DNA of 53,064 nucleotides from a virus, in the IMG/VR virus record IMGVR_UViG_3300009181_004240, positions 1 through 53,064 of that record; one strand, 5' to 3'. The translations under genes and the position numbers were made by a program. Positions within the stretch are counted from its first letter, which is position 1. Each line of letters starts with the position of its first letter. The notes under the pieces are model-generated. The model worked only from the letters and a program-made list of their open reading frames with translations. It searched no databases and was not told the DNA's origin. Positions 1 through 10,277 of this stretch are shown piece by piece.

Positions 1-1
1 T

Positions 2-628
2 CCTTTCCCATGGAACAACACAAATAATTTACTTATTAAATGGGAAAATAGAAATAATGCTTATACATTTGATGAACCATGGTTTTATTATACAACAAAA
101 ACAAATACAGTTGCATATAAAGTGTTGGATGCTTCATACCCAACTGCTGATGGTGTTAGAGGTAGTTTAAGACCTAATATAAAAATTGCATTAGGCGATC
201 CGGTTTCCTTACCTATTAGTTTAGTGTATTTTGAAGGACGTAACACCATCGATGGTAATTTATTAGAATGGCAAACTGCGACCGAGGCAGATAATGATTA
301 TTTTACGTTGGAACGCGGTGTATATGCAAATGGATCTGTAGATTGGCAGGTTATAAAATATGAACGAGGAGCCGGTAATTCTACAATAGAACATACATAT
401 GGTATATATGATTGGGACTATGCCGATGACATTAATTATTACAGATTAACTCAAACAGATTATAATGGTAAGAATGAAATATTTGATATAATTTCTATAG
501 ACAACCGAATCAAAACAAACCTAATTATCCGTGCATATAACCTACTAGGACAACCGGTGCCATTAGATACTCCGGGACAAATTATAATTCAATTAGAGGA
601 CGGTACATACCAAAAAAAGTTCAATTAA
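2..628 (+). CDS. C-terminal part of a large exported or fibre-like protein with T9SS-like tail (5' truncated by window)
   Basis: The reading frame is open from base 2, so the true start lies upstream; the GTG at 122 is internal. The visible part has the pattern common at the ends of Bacteroidota surface proteins: a LPISLVYFEG strand, then NLLEWQTATEADNDYFTLER, then INYYRLTQTDYNGK, and finally YNLLGQPV. The first three resemble the module that precedes type IX secretion sorting domains, and the last resembles the sorting domain itself. This is family knowledge, not a search result. In a phage it may be an adhesin or fibre borrowed from a host surface protein. The last residues after the YNLLGQPV block are short, so the sorting domain may be incomplete. 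Confidence 0.8.
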   Translation, partial: PFPWNNTNNLLIKWENRNNAYTFDEPWFYYTTKTNTVAYKVLDASYPTADGVRGSLRPNIKIALGDPVSLPISLVYFEGRNTIDGNLLEWQTATEADNDYFTLERGVYANGSVDWQVIKYERGAGNSTIEHTYGIYDWDYADDINYYRLTQTDYNGKNEIFDIISIDNRIKTNLIIRAYNLLGQPVPLDTPGQIIIQLEDGTYQKKFN

Positions 629-641
629 TTTAATATTTTGG

Positions 642-672
642 TTGGAAATTATAATATATTTTCATATTATTA
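642..672 (+). promoter_or_regulatory. Class A promoter for the AAA+ ATPase gene
   Basis: TTGG at 642, exactly 19 nt, then TATTATTA at 665. This matches the Bacteroidota vegetative pattern TTTG-N19-TAnnTTTG. The AAA+ gene starts about 27 nt downstream. Confidence 0.75.
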
Positions 673-698
673 TAATATATAAATTTAATTAAAGAGTT

Positions 699-1850
699 AT
701 GAAAAACGAAACATTTGGGGTAGTAGTTAATGGTCGAGTAATTGAGGTATCGACGGGCAATGACATTTCTAATTTATTCAGATCTGCAATGATCAATGAA
801 GCAGTTAGTACTAACATGGCACTTAAGTATGATTATGAGACTAGGAAAGCAAAAAGAATAATGATTGAAGATTTACCAGACCATGGTACCGAAGTAAAAA
901 CTACTCAGGAAACGAAACAAAGCACAGATCCAATATTTAATTTAATTACAAATGCCGCAAACATCAAACCAGATGATCTCGAGATGTCTGACATCAAATG
1001 GAAGTATTTAGTTAGATCTGCAGTAAGAGGTAAAAATATCATGATGGTTGGTCCTGCAGGTTGTGGTAAGACACAAGCAGCAAAAGCATTGCCAGCAGCA
1101 ACTAATCGTCCATTCTTCTATTTTAACTTAGGTGCTACACAGGATCCTAGGTCAGCATTAATTGGTAATACACATTTCAAAGATGGTCAGACAACATTTG
1201 ATGAGTCTGCATTTGTGAAAGCAATTAAAACTGAGAACGCAGTTATTTTGTTAGATGAATTATCTAGAGCGCATCCAGAAGCATGGAACATCTTGATGCC
1301 GGTATTAGATGAAGGACAGAGATATTTGAGATTAGACGAAGATGTTAATGCACCTACTATTCACGTAGCATCAGGAGTATCATTCATTGCAACAGCAAAT
1401 ATTGGTACTGAGTATACATCAACACGTGTATTAGATAGAGCATTGATGGATCGTTTTGAGATTATCGAAGTAGATATCTTAAACTTAGAAAAAGAAGAAT
1501 CTTTATTAACTAAAAGATATGGTACTCAATTAAGCAAACAACAAATCCATGCAGTGGCTGATATTGCTGAGGCAACTAGAAAAGAATGGAGATCAGAAGA
1601 AGGTAAATTATCCACTATGATTTCAACTCGTATGACAGTTCGAGTATGTGATTTGTTAGCAGATGGGTTCACATTGGTTGAAGCAGCCGAAGTAGCAATC
1701 TTACCATTCTTTGATGCATCGGGTGGTGCTGACTCAGAAAGAACATTTGTTAAGCAGATTATACAAAAACATGTAGAGACTGTAGCAAATGACATTTTCA
1801 ATGTAGGTACCGAACAAGAAGTCGTAACAGACACACAACATCCATTCTGA
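699..1850 (+). CDS. MoxR/CobS-like AAA+ ATPase
   Basis: 383 residues. Walker A GPAGCGKT is at about 118-125 and Walker B ILLDE at about 183-187, followed by an arginine-finger-like RALMDRF segment. The fold and order match MoxR/CobS-type AAA+ ATPases, which act as ring-shaped remodelling motors. The next gene encodes a VWA protein with a MIDAS motif, the usual partner of MoxR ATPases, so the two probably form one chaperone-like complex. The first 30 residues (VVVNGRVIEVSTG) resemble the N-terminus of the second AAA+ protein at 33.5 kb, which suggests a shared phage-specific adaptor. The substrate is unknown. It has its own class A promoter. Confidence 0.9.
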   Translation: MKNETFGVVVNGRVIEVSTGNDISNLFRSAMINEAVSTNMALKYDYETRKAKRIMIEDLPDHGTEVKTTQETKQSTDPIFNLITNAANIKPDDLEMSDIKWKYLVRSAVRGKNIMMVGPAGCGKTQAAKALPAATNRPFFYFNLGATQDPRSALIGNTHFKDGQTTFDESAFVKAIKTENAVILLDELSRAHPEAWNILMPVLDEGQRYLRLDEDVNAPTIHVASGVSFIATANIGTEYTSTRVLDRALMDRFEIIEVDILNLEKEESLLTKRYGTQLSKQQIHAVADIAEATRKEWRSEEGKLSTMISTRMTVRVCDLLADGFTLVEAAEVAILPFFDASGGADSERTFVKQIIQKHVETVANDIFNVGTEQEVVTDTQHPF

Positions 1851-1895
1851 ATAACCAGTACTGGTTTAGGCATGGTATAATAAATTTCATAGCGG

Positions 1896-1955
1896 AAAAA
1901 GAGATAGTTACGGCTAAAATCACCATTCGTTACTCAGCGTGATCTGTCTCTTTTT
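1896..1955 (+). terminator. Long hairpin after the AAA+ gene
   Basis: AAAAAGAGATAG (1896-1907) pairs over 12 positions with CTGTCTCTTTTT (1944-1955), enclosing 36 nt, and ends in a T-run. A smaller palindrome, AACCAGTACTGGTT, lies just upstream. It probably terminates the ATPase transcript or protects its 3' end. Confidence 0.6.
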
Positions 1956-1976
1956 ATAAAATAATTCAACAATCGG

Positions 1977-2007
1977 TTGGATTGTACTTGTAAATTTCTT
2001 ATTATAT
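1977..2007 (+). promoter_or_regulatory. Class A promoter for the VWA gene
   Basis: TTGG at 1977, 19 nt, then TATTATAT at 2000. The VWA gene begins 20 nt after the -7 box. Confidence 0.75.
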
Positions 2008-2026
2008 TAGTATAAAAATAGAAGAT

Positions 2027-4162
2027 ATGAAAGCAAATAGAAAAAATTCAATTACATCAAAGCACTCATCATCACCATATGTGCCTAGCAAAGCATATCA
2101 AAAATATGCAAGATCAGCATCAAGCTTCTGGGCAGACACTGATTTTGATACAGCATTTAAAGTTGGTAGCAATTTAGATTTTACAAAATTAGCAGCTACT
2201 CAAAGAGCAATTGGTAACTTTGTGAATATTGTTACAGGTCAACAAATACCAGTTATATTTCAAAGCAATGATAGTAGTTACACTGATGGTAAATCTGTAG
2301 TAATCGGTACTAAGTTAGATGCTGGAAACTTTGACCCGGCAGTTGGATTGGCATTGCATGAAGGATCTCATATTGCTTATACTGATTTTAAACTATTCAA
2401 TAGTGAAATAAATAATTCACCGACCTCTGATATAACACGAACTAGGTTTGCTACGATTGTAAGAGAAGGATTGCCAGACACGGTTAGTAGTGTATTAACT
2501 TCAGACGCTTTAAATACTATAAAATCTTTATTGAATTGGGTTGAGGATCGTCGTATCGATTATAAAATATACACAACGGCGCCAGGTTACCGTATGTACT
2601 ATGAGGCAATGTATAACAAATACTTCAATGACAAAGTTATTGATAAAGCTCTAGTAACAAATGAAAAGACTCAAGAGACATGGGATGATTATTTATTTCA
2701 TGTTATTAACTTTACCAACCCAAACCGTAGATTGGATTCACTTAAACAGTTACGCAAAGTATGGGATGTTATTGATTTAAAAAATATACACAGATTACAA
2801 AATACGACAGATGCTTTACGTGTAGCAGTTCGTGTATATACAATTATACGAGAAGCGTGTCTAGAAACTCAATTATCAGAAATTCAAGATATATTCAATC
2901 AGAATTCTGGAGCAGGTGCACCTGATGGTAGCGATGAAGGAGAAGGAGATGGGTCACACGAAATGTCAATGGATACGGATTCTCAGCCAGCTGATGGAGG
3001 TGATGGTGGAGAAGGTTCTGATTCTAACTCAAGTATGCTTTCTGACAAAGAAAAGAAAAAACTAGAAGATGCAATCAATCAGCAAAAAGATTTCATAGAA
3101 GGTCAGCAGAAAAAAACAGGTAAGTTAACTAAGACTCAAAATGCATTGGTTCGTGCCTTAAAAGAATCAGGTACTGAAACTAGAATAGTATCGACAGCAC
3201 CAGATGGATCTGCGGGTACAATGGGTGACGTAACAACAGTTGTTGTGAAGAAATTAACTCGTGAAGTTATATGTTCTATGCCATCATTATTCCACGATTA
3301 TGCATCAGAACATATGCAAGGTAAAACGATTTATAGTTCTTATAGCAAACGAATTGAAGAAACTCATGATGCTGTGATTACTGGTATAATATTAGGTAAA
3401 CAATTAGGATCTAAATTGCAATTAAGAAACTCTGACAGAAGTCTTAAAACAACTAGATTGCAAACTGGTAAAATTGATAGACGTTTGATTTCTCAATTAG
3501 GTTATAACAATGTAAATGTATTCCATAAAATTGTAACCGATAAATTTAAAAACTATTTCATTCACATTTCAATAGATGCGTCTGGATCGATGTCAGGAGA
3601 TAAAATGTTAGCAGCAATTAAATCTGCAGTAGCAATTGCACAAGCAGCATCTATGACAACAGGCATCAGAGTACAAATATCATTTCGTGGTACTGACACC
3701 ATAAGTAGTAACATTGAAAAATGTGTAACAGTGTATGCATATGATTCAGCTCACGATAAAATGAGTAAGATTAAAAGTTTATTTAAATACTTGGATGTAT
3801 TCGGATGTACGCCAGAAGGAGTTGCATTTAAGAGTATTGAAAAAGATATTCAAGCTGATGCAAAAGGAGATGAATTGATTTTTATTAATTACTCAGATGG
3901 TGCACCTAGTACAGTACAAGGTATGCACAGAGCAGCAGATCCGGTTATGTTTACTAAAAATGTTGTTAATGGTATGAGATCATATGGATTTAGTATAATT
4001 AGTTATTTCATTAATTCATCAGCTGGTTATGATTGGGGCAGTGATGGCGAAAGAAGATGTTTTAAAACAATGTATGGTCAGGATGCACAATTTATTAATC
4101 CGGTTAATATGACAGAAATATCAAAATCAATTAACTCAAAATTCCTAGAAATATCAAAGTAA
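2027..4162 (+). CDS. Metallopeptidase-like/VWA protein (CobT-like partner of AAA+ ATPase)
   Basis: 711 residues. An HExxH-type motif HEGSH lies at 111-115 within LALHEGSHIAYTD, which suggests a zincin-like domain. An acidic, low-complexity linker (GSDEGEGDG and following) occupies about 300-335. A C-terminal von Willebrand A domain carries an intact MIDAS motif, DASGS, starting at D517. This arrangement is that of CobT/DUF2201-like VWA proteins that work with MoxR ATPases; the neighbouring AAA+ gene supports the pairing. In phages such pairs have unknown targets. The gene has its own promoter and a 3-nt gap to the next gene, so it is probably co-transcribed with it. Confidence 0.88.
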   Translation: MKANRKNSITSKHSSSPYVPSKAYQKYARSASSFWADTDFDTAFKVGSNLDFTKLAATQRAIGNFVNIVTGQQIPVIFQSNDSSYTDGKSVVIGTKLDAGNFDPAVGLALHEGSHIAYTDFKLFNSEINNSPTSDITRTRFATIVREGLPDTVSSVLTSDALNTIKSLLNWVEDRRIDYKIYTTAPGYRMYYEAMYNKYFNDKVIDKALVTNEKTQETWDDYLFHVINFTNPNRRLDSLKQLRKVWDVIDLKNIHRLQNTTDALRVAVRVYTIIREACLETQLSEIQDIFNQNSGAGAPDGSDEGEGDGSHEMSMDTDSQPADGGDGGEGSDSNSSMLSDKEKKKLEDAINQQKDFIEGQQKKTGKLTKTQNALVRALKESGTETRIVSTAPDGSAGTMGDVTTVVVKKLTREVICSMPSLFHDYASEHMQGKTIYSSYSKRIEETHDAVITGIILGKQLGSKLQLRNSDRSLKTTRLQTGKIDRRLISQLGYNNVNVFHKIVTDKFKNYFIHISIDASGSMSGDKMLAAIKSAVAIAQAASMTTGIRVQISFRGTDTISSNIEKCVTVYAYDSAHDKMSKIKSLFKYLDVFGCTPEGVAFKSIEKDIQADAKGDELIFINYSDGAPSTVQGMHRAADPVMFTKNVVNGMRSYGFSIISYFINSSAGYDWGSDGERRCFKTMYGQDAQFINPVNMTEISKSINSKFLEISK

Positions 4163-4165
4163 CAT

Positions 4166-4699
4166 ATGAATACACACAGGCCACAATCAAATGGTAGAGT
4201 AGTAACGATGCCGGTATATGTAAGTAATCATATTACCGATGAGATGTTAGAATTATTTTTACAATCAGGAGAGGCAATGACAATCAATGCTGGTAAGTTA
4301 TCAGAGCAGGTTGTGTTGCCTTATTTAGAAAATTATTTTAATTGCAAAGGACAAGTAGTAGATGCAGATGGTTATGATCATGTATTTGGAGATATCCGCA
4401 ATGAACATAAAAAGTTAGCAATTCGTAAAACATCAGCAGCTGCAAAGAACATTGGTGAGAATAAACGAGGTAAATGTGATACTATATCATTTCATCATGC
4501 AACAGCAAATGCAATCTATGTAATCGATTCGAATACCTTTTATGAGAATGCAATACTAAACTATGACAAAACTGGTAATTGCTTTGATGTTAACTTTTAT
4601 AACGATATGCAATTAATGGGTAAAGGCAAAAGAATCGGCTGTAATGCTTGGAAAAACACAGAAATGTTATTAAAATATTCAGAAAAAATTGCGTTGTAA
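4166..4699 (+). CDS. Hypothetical protein, possible nuclease-like fold
   Basis: 177 residues, three nt after the VWA gene. No family recognised. The segment VFGDIRNEHKK, with acidic residues followed by E-x-K, loosely recalls a PD-(D/E)xK core, and it is preceded by a helix-rich LSEQVVLPYLENYF. This is weak. Its position suggests it belongs to the ATPase/VWA unit. Confidence 0.8.
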   Translation: MNTHRPQSNGRVVTMPVYVSNHITDEMLELFLQSGEAMTINAGKLSEQVVLPYLENYFNCKGQVVDADGYDHVFGDIRNEHKKLAIRKTSAAAKNIGENKRGKCDTISFHHATANAIYVIDSNTFYENAILNYDKTGNCFDVNFYNDMQLMGKGKRIGCNAWKNTEMLLKYSEKIAL

Positions 4700-4721
4700 A
4701 TAGTTATATTAAAATAAATAA

Positions 4722-6362
<1,641 letters not shown>

Positions 6363-6381
6363 CATTTTAAATTACAAATGA

Positions 6382-6408
6382 ACCGGCGTGTAATGCGTCG
6401 GTTTTTTT
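6382..6408 (+). terminator. Rho-independent terminator after groEL
   Basis: ACCGGCG, 7-nt loop, CGTCGGT, then seven T. It isolates groEL from the cupin gene. Confidence 0.85.
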
Positions 6409-6426
6409 ACATATAAAACGGTTATT

Positions 6427-6756
6427 ATGAAGATAAATAAAGACGATATCGGTGGTGAGCTAATTCGCGACACGCACGTATATAAAGTAATAGACAACAA
6501 GTATTTAAACAACTTAACTTTATCCAAAACAATACTGAATCCATTGCAACAAACTGGTGGTCATAACCACGAAGGCTTAGAAGAAGTATACTTTTTCATA
6601 CGTGGATTTGGTCGTATGGAATTGGATGATGAGGTTATCATAGTAAAAGATGGCGACATTGTATTGATCCCATATGGAGTATTCCACAAAGTGTACAATG
6701 AGTCGCAACGAGAAACATTAGAATTTAACTGTATATTTCAAAGTTATGAGAGGTAG
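6427..6756 (+). CDS. Small cupin-domain protein
   Basis: 109 residues with a single cupin barrel. GGHNHEGLEEVYFFIRGFG supplies the first cupin motif (H, H, E, G) and IPYGVFHKV the second. These residues normally hold a metal. Relatives include small sugar-phosphate isomerase-like and storage-type cupins, so the substrate cannot be told. Its stop overlaps the next start by 11 nt. Confidence 0.88.
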   Translation: MKINKDDIGGELIRDTHVYKVIDNKYLNNLTLSKTILNPLQQTGGHNHEGLEEVYFFIRGFGRMELDDEVIIVKDGDIVLIPYGVFHKVYNESQRETLEFNCIFQSYER

Positions 6757-6964
6757 TCGAGTATTTCAACACAATGATTCTAAGTATATAATCTTAGATC
6801 AACGCCTAATCCATGTATTCGCAAAAACAATGGATGAAGAACCTAACATGGAAATGGTTCAAGTGTATATGAAATGGCGAGGTGCGGACCATGTTTTAAG
6901 AACACAAACACATTTCTTATTCTGCGAAACAATTCAGGATGCAATCTTGGATATTGAAGAATAA
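6746..6964 (+). CDS. Hypothetical protein (72 aa)
   Basis: Starts inside the end of the cupin gene, so it is translationally coupled. Mixed alpha/beta composition with no recognisable motif. The promoter of the next gene lies within its last codons. Confidence 0.75.
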   Translation: MRGSRVFQHNDSKYIILDQRLIHVFAKTMDEEPNMEMVQVYMKWRGADHVLRTQTHFLFCETIQDAILDIEE

Positions 6965-6977
6965 TTTCATATAATAT
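6947..6977 (+). promoter_or_regulatory. Class A promoter for phosphoesterase gene
   Basis: TTGG at 6947 (inside the previous coding region), 19 nt, TATAATAT at 6970. The phosphoesterase ATG is 15 nt further on. Confidence 0.65.
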
Positions 6978-6991
6978 AGAAAATAATAATA

Positions 6992-7510
6992 ATGGCACAA
7001 GTAAGATTTATATCAGATTTACATTTTGGTCACAATTGGATGGCTACTCATAGAGGATTTCAGGATGTATTTTATCATGATGAACATATCATTGATTGTT
7101 GGAACAGTGTAGTAAAAAAGAAAGATCTTGTTTACATACTAGGAGATATCACAATGGAATCGTCTGACCATTATTATAGATTAGATGCATTGAACGGCCG
7201 TAAAAAAGTCGTATTAGGTAATCACGATGATCCACGCCATATTCCGGAACTGTTAAAATATGTAGAAGAAGTATCCGGGATGCTTAAGTATAAAGGAATT
7301 TGGTTAACGCATTGCCCAGTTCATGAAAGAGAATTAGAATTCAGAGTATCTCGCAATATACACGGACACATACACGAACATAACATAATGCGGGAAGTAT
7401 CATATATCGAAGGAGATGTATTAGAACCGGATACTAGATATATCAATGTATCATGTGAACAAATAGATTATACACCAAAAACATTAGAACAATTAGGAAT
7501 AACAAGATGA
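6992..7510 (+). CDS. Calcineurin-like metallophosphoesterase
   Basis: 172 residues. The ordered metal-binding motifs of this superfamily are visible: SDLHFGH, ILGDI, GNHDD, HCPVH and HGHIHEH. These hold two metals and hydrolyse phosphodiesters or phosphomonoesters. The substrate is unknown; phage members act on nucleotides or nucleic-acid ends. It is followed by four overlapping small genes and probably heads that operon. A second, unrelated-length member lies at 17.4 kb. Confidence 0.93.
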   Translation: MAQVRFISDLHFGHNWMATHRGFQDVFYHDEHIIDCWNSVVKKKDLVYILGDITMESSDHYYRLDALNGRKKVVLGNHDDPRHIPELLKYVEEVSGMLKYKGIWLTHCPVHERELEFRVSRNIHGHIHEHNIMREVSYIEGDVLEPDTRYINVSCEQIDYTPKTLEQLGITR

Positions 7511-7770
7511 CAGCAGAACAATTTACATATTGGTTGCAAGGTTTCATGGAAATCAACGACCCAGAGACATTAGGTGTTAGAGAAACACAGATTATCAAAG
7601 ATCATTTGAAATTGGTATTTGACAAACAGACTCCTGTGAGGAAACAATTGTTAACGGAACGAACTCCATACACAACACCAGCACCAGCTGCACCATGGCC
7701 ATACACTCCATCAACGAGTCCATACACAGTTACTTGTGGCACTGATTCAACAAACCGAATAATATGTTAG
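7507..7770 (+). CDS. Hypothetical protein (87 aa) with Pro/Thr-rich tail
   Basis: ATGA overlap with the phosphoesterase stop. The N-terminal half is helical (TYWLQGFMEI), and the last 35 residues are rich in P, T, A and S (TTPAPAAPWPYTPS) and likely disordered. Function unknown. Confidence 0.8.
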   Translation: MTAEQFTYWLQGFMEINDPETLGVRETQIIKDHLKLVFDKQTPVRKQLLTERTPYTTPAPAAPWPYTPSTSPYTVTCGTDSTNRIIC

Positions 7771-8009
7771 ATTATGAAATTAGTTTAACGGCTCTTCGTG
7801 CAAAGTATGAAGGTAAACGATTTAGGTATAAGTCAAAGTATGGTGGGTTTGTAGATAATTTATTATGTACAGATGTTTCAATTATATATGAAATAAGCAC
7901 AGATACACGTACACAAACTGATGAATTTGTAATAACGAGAAAAAAGATAAGTCTTATCTCTGACAAAAATAATATATACGAACTAGATAATATAGAATTC
8001 TATGAATAA
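7764..8009 (+). CDS. Hypothetical protein (81 aa)
   Basis: Overlaps both neighbours by about 7 nt. Beta-rich composition (KYGGFVDNLL, SIIYEIS). No family recognised. Confidence 0.78.
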   Translation: MLDYEISLTALRAKYEGKRFRYKSKYGGFVDNLLCTDVSIIYEISTDTRTQTDEFVITRKKISLISDKNNIYELDNIEFYE

Positions 8010-8490
8010 TAAAGCAAGGATATACCTAGACGATATCCGTACACCGATTAGTCCTAACAATGAATGGGTTGAAGGTATAGAAGAATGGACAGTCGTAAGA
8101 AACTATGAAGAATTCGTAGCAAAGGTTTTGGACTTAGGATTATCTAATATTGAGTTAATTTCATTGGATCACGACTTAGGTGATACCGCTATGAGTGAGT
8201 ACTTTAAAAATGTATCTACTAATTACCAATTGAATTACGATAACATTGAGGAGAAGACCGGCTTTGATTGTTGTAAATGGCTTATCAATTACTTCTATGA
8301 TACAAACCCTAAACGAGTTAATATGGCTCGTTACGATAAGAAACAGTATCCTATTAAGTTTCCAGAAGTAGTGGTACATTCAGCAAATCCAATTGGTAGT
8401 GCTAACATGATGGGTTATATCAATAACTTCTTAATGAATGAAGGACAACCACAAACTTGCGTAAGAGTAAACATCGAACATACAGTATAA
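8002..8490 (+). CDS. Receiver-like cREC-type protein, possible RNA-repair role
   Basis: 162 residues. The pattern LDDIRTP near residue 9, ISLDHDLG near 53, TGFDCCKWLI and VVHSANPIGSANM matches what I recall of the cyclic-phosphate-processing receiver-like (cREC) family, a receiver fold with conserved acidic residues linked to RNA-end processing. This is recall of the family, not a search. Context fits: a large tRNA block lies 5 kb downstream, and phages often repair tRNAs cut by host anticodon nucleases. No RNA ligase or kinase is seen in the window. Confidence 0.7.
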   Translation: MNNKARIYLDDIRTPISPNNEWVEGIEEWTVVRNYEEFVAKVLDLGLSNIELISLDHDLGDTAMSEYFKNVSTNYQLNYDNIEEKTGFDCCKWLINYFYDTNPKRVNMARYDKKQYPIKFPEVVVHSANPIGSANMMGYINNFLMNEGQPQTCVRVNIEHTV

Positions 8491-8493
8491 CAT

Positions 8494-8943
8494 ATGAATA
8501 TGAAACTAGGTTTAATTAATTATGAAGGCAGTTGCTTAACTGCAATTAAGAAACGAACAGACTTTGTGATCCAAGATCAATACGGAGTAGTTGTGGATAT
8601 ATTAGGAGCTGATGAATTGTTACAATTTGTTGCTGGTAAACGAGATATCGCAGACAGCGAAGGTAGGGTTTGGAATTGTGCTCATGAACACCGAGAAGCA
8701 AAACCAAAACTTAAAGAAGTGTATGAGTTTATTGGAATTCCATATGACAAAGTCGCAGTTGCTAATGACATATTAGAACGAACTGCGGATTCATTGCCGA
8801 TTCTAAATGCTAAAGACCAGTTAATTGATCTGCTTTATTCACAAGTAATAGATCTGAGCATGATGTCTAAAATCGAATTAGGTGATGATGTGATAGCAGA
8901 GATTAAACGTTTAAAACATCTTATCAATGAACACGTTAGATAA
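8494..8943 (+). CDS. Hypothetical protein (149 aa)
   Basis: Begins 4 nt after the cREC-like gene and overlaps thyA by 17 nt. N-terminal beta-rich part (INYEGSCLTAIKK, DQYGVVVDILG) and helical C-terminus. No motif recognised. Confidence 0.8.
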   Translation: MNMKLGLINYEGSCLTAIKKRTDFVIQDQYGVVVDILGADELLQFVAGKRDIADSEGRVWNCAHEHREAKPKLKEVYEFIGIPYDKVAVANDILERTADSLPILNAKDQLIDLLYSQVIDLSMMSKIELGDDVIAEIKRLKHLINEHVR

Positions 8944-10276
8944 ACAATACCAAGCATTACTTCAGGATATTATTGATAATGGAGTAACAAAACAAGACCG
9001 AACAGGTACCGGTACCATATCAGTATTTGGTAGACAGATCCGACATAAGATGAGTGAAGGATTTCCGCTTATCACAACAAAGAAAATGTATTTCAAAGGT
9101 ATCGTAACTGAGTTGTTATGGTTTTTAAGAGGTGATACAAACATTAAATTCCTTGTTGATAATGATTGTCATATTTGGGATGGTGATGCTTATAAAAATT
9201 GGTTCGAAACAGGTAGAACTAAATTTGAAAAGTTTGCTGACCCTATGTTTATGAGTGAAGATTCTATAGGTGAGGAAAAATTTCATGAAATTTCTAAAGA
9301 ATGGTTTATTGAAAAAATTAAAACAGATGTCAATTTTGCTAAGAAGTGGGGTGATTTAGGTCCAATTTATGGGGCACAATGGAGAAATTGGTATACGAGA
9401 GAGTTAATGTCTAGAAGTGATGTTGTTGGTGAACCACAATCACTACCTGAATTTTTTGAAGTTAAAGTACCAATTGACCAAATCGCAAACCTAATCAACG
9501 ACCTCAAAACAAACCCAGACTCAAGACGCTTAATGGTATCGGCGTGGAACCCATCTGAATTGGATTCAATGGTACTTCCACCTTGCCATTATGGATTTCA
9601 AGTTTATACAAGAGAGTTGAGTTTGGAAGAAAGACGATCATTAGTCAGTCAAGAAATGTTTAATCAAATATACAATGGAGGTGGACCAGAAACTCTATCT
9701 CATTCTGAAATCAATCAATGGAATATACCAACCAGAGCAATTTCTTTAATGTGGAATCAACGTTCAGTAGATACATTCTTAGGTTTACCATTCAACGTTG
9801 CATCTTACGGCCTGTTATTGGAAATAATTGCTAAAGCAGTTAATATGGTTCCGGATGAATTGATTGGTAACTTAGGTGATACACATTTATATTCAAACCA
9901 TGTTGAACAAGCAAAGGAACAGATAGGTAGAGAATACGATCACGAAGAAAGGCATGAAATGTTAAAGACCGCAATGGGTGATTTTTATAAAACCGCAGTT
10001 GATGAACAAGTACCATTCGGTGGAGGTTTACGTGAGTATTATGATTCTTACAAAATACCAAATCACACAAGAGAACCATATGAGTTACCAACGTTAAACA
10101 TCAACACAGAATTCTGGTTGTATGAAGGCGGCTCGTGTGGCGAAGGTCCATTAGATGCTGTTGGTATATTCAATTCATTTAAGGATGATAACTTTTGCAG
10201 ATGTTTGTTAGAAGAGGATATACAATTAGGTAACTACCAATCTCACCCAACAATTAAAGCACCATTATCAAATTAA
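8927..10276 (+). CDS. thyA: Thymidylate synthase, enlarged
   Basis: 449 residues against about 264 in the usual enzyme. It makes dTMP from dUMP using methylene-tetrahydrofolate. Conserved landmarks: DRTGTGT with the phosphate-binding Arg, GIVTELLWFLRGDTN, GPIYGAQWR, DSRRLMVSAWNP, the catalytic Cys in LPPCHYGFQ (C220), and RSVDTFLGLPFNVASY. Extra segments lie at about 100-140 and 228-265 and in a long C-terminal tail, where the usual terminal APVAV-like end is replaced by IKAPLSN. The insertions have normal codon use, so they look like accretion rather than an intein. It supplies thymidine for phage DNA. Confidence 0.96.
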   Translation: MNTLDKQYQALLQDIIDNGVTKQDRTGTGTISVFGRQIRHKMSEGFPLITTKKMYFKGIVTELLWFLRGDTNIKFLVDNDCHIWDGDAYKNWFETGRTKFEKFADPMFMSEDSIGEEKFHEISKEWFIEKIKTDVNFAKKWGDLGPIYGAQWRNWYTRELMSRSDVVGEPQSLPEFFEVKVPIDQIANLINDLKTNPDSRRLMVSAWNPSELDSMVLPPCHYGFQVYTRELSLEERRSLVSQEMFNQIYNGGGPETLSHSEINQWNIPTRAISLMWNQRSVDTFLGLPFNVASYGLLLEIIAKAVNMVPDELIGNLGDTHLYSNHVEQAKEQIGREYDHEERHEMLKTAMGDFYKTAVDEQVPFGGGLREYYDSYKIPNHTREPYELPTLNINTEFWLYEGGSCGEGPLDAVGIFNSFKDDNFCRCLLEEDIQLGNYQSHPTIKAPLSN

Positions 10277-10277
10277 T

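Noticed and set aside
6427-6756. GroES partner of the adjacent GroEL
   Set aside because: The product has clear cupin metal motifs and none of the GroES mobile-loop or beta-barrel pattern.
8927-10276. Intein or group I intron in thyA
   Set aside because: The frame is continuous, no intein splicing motifs (Cys start, HN-Cys end) are seen, and codon use does not change.
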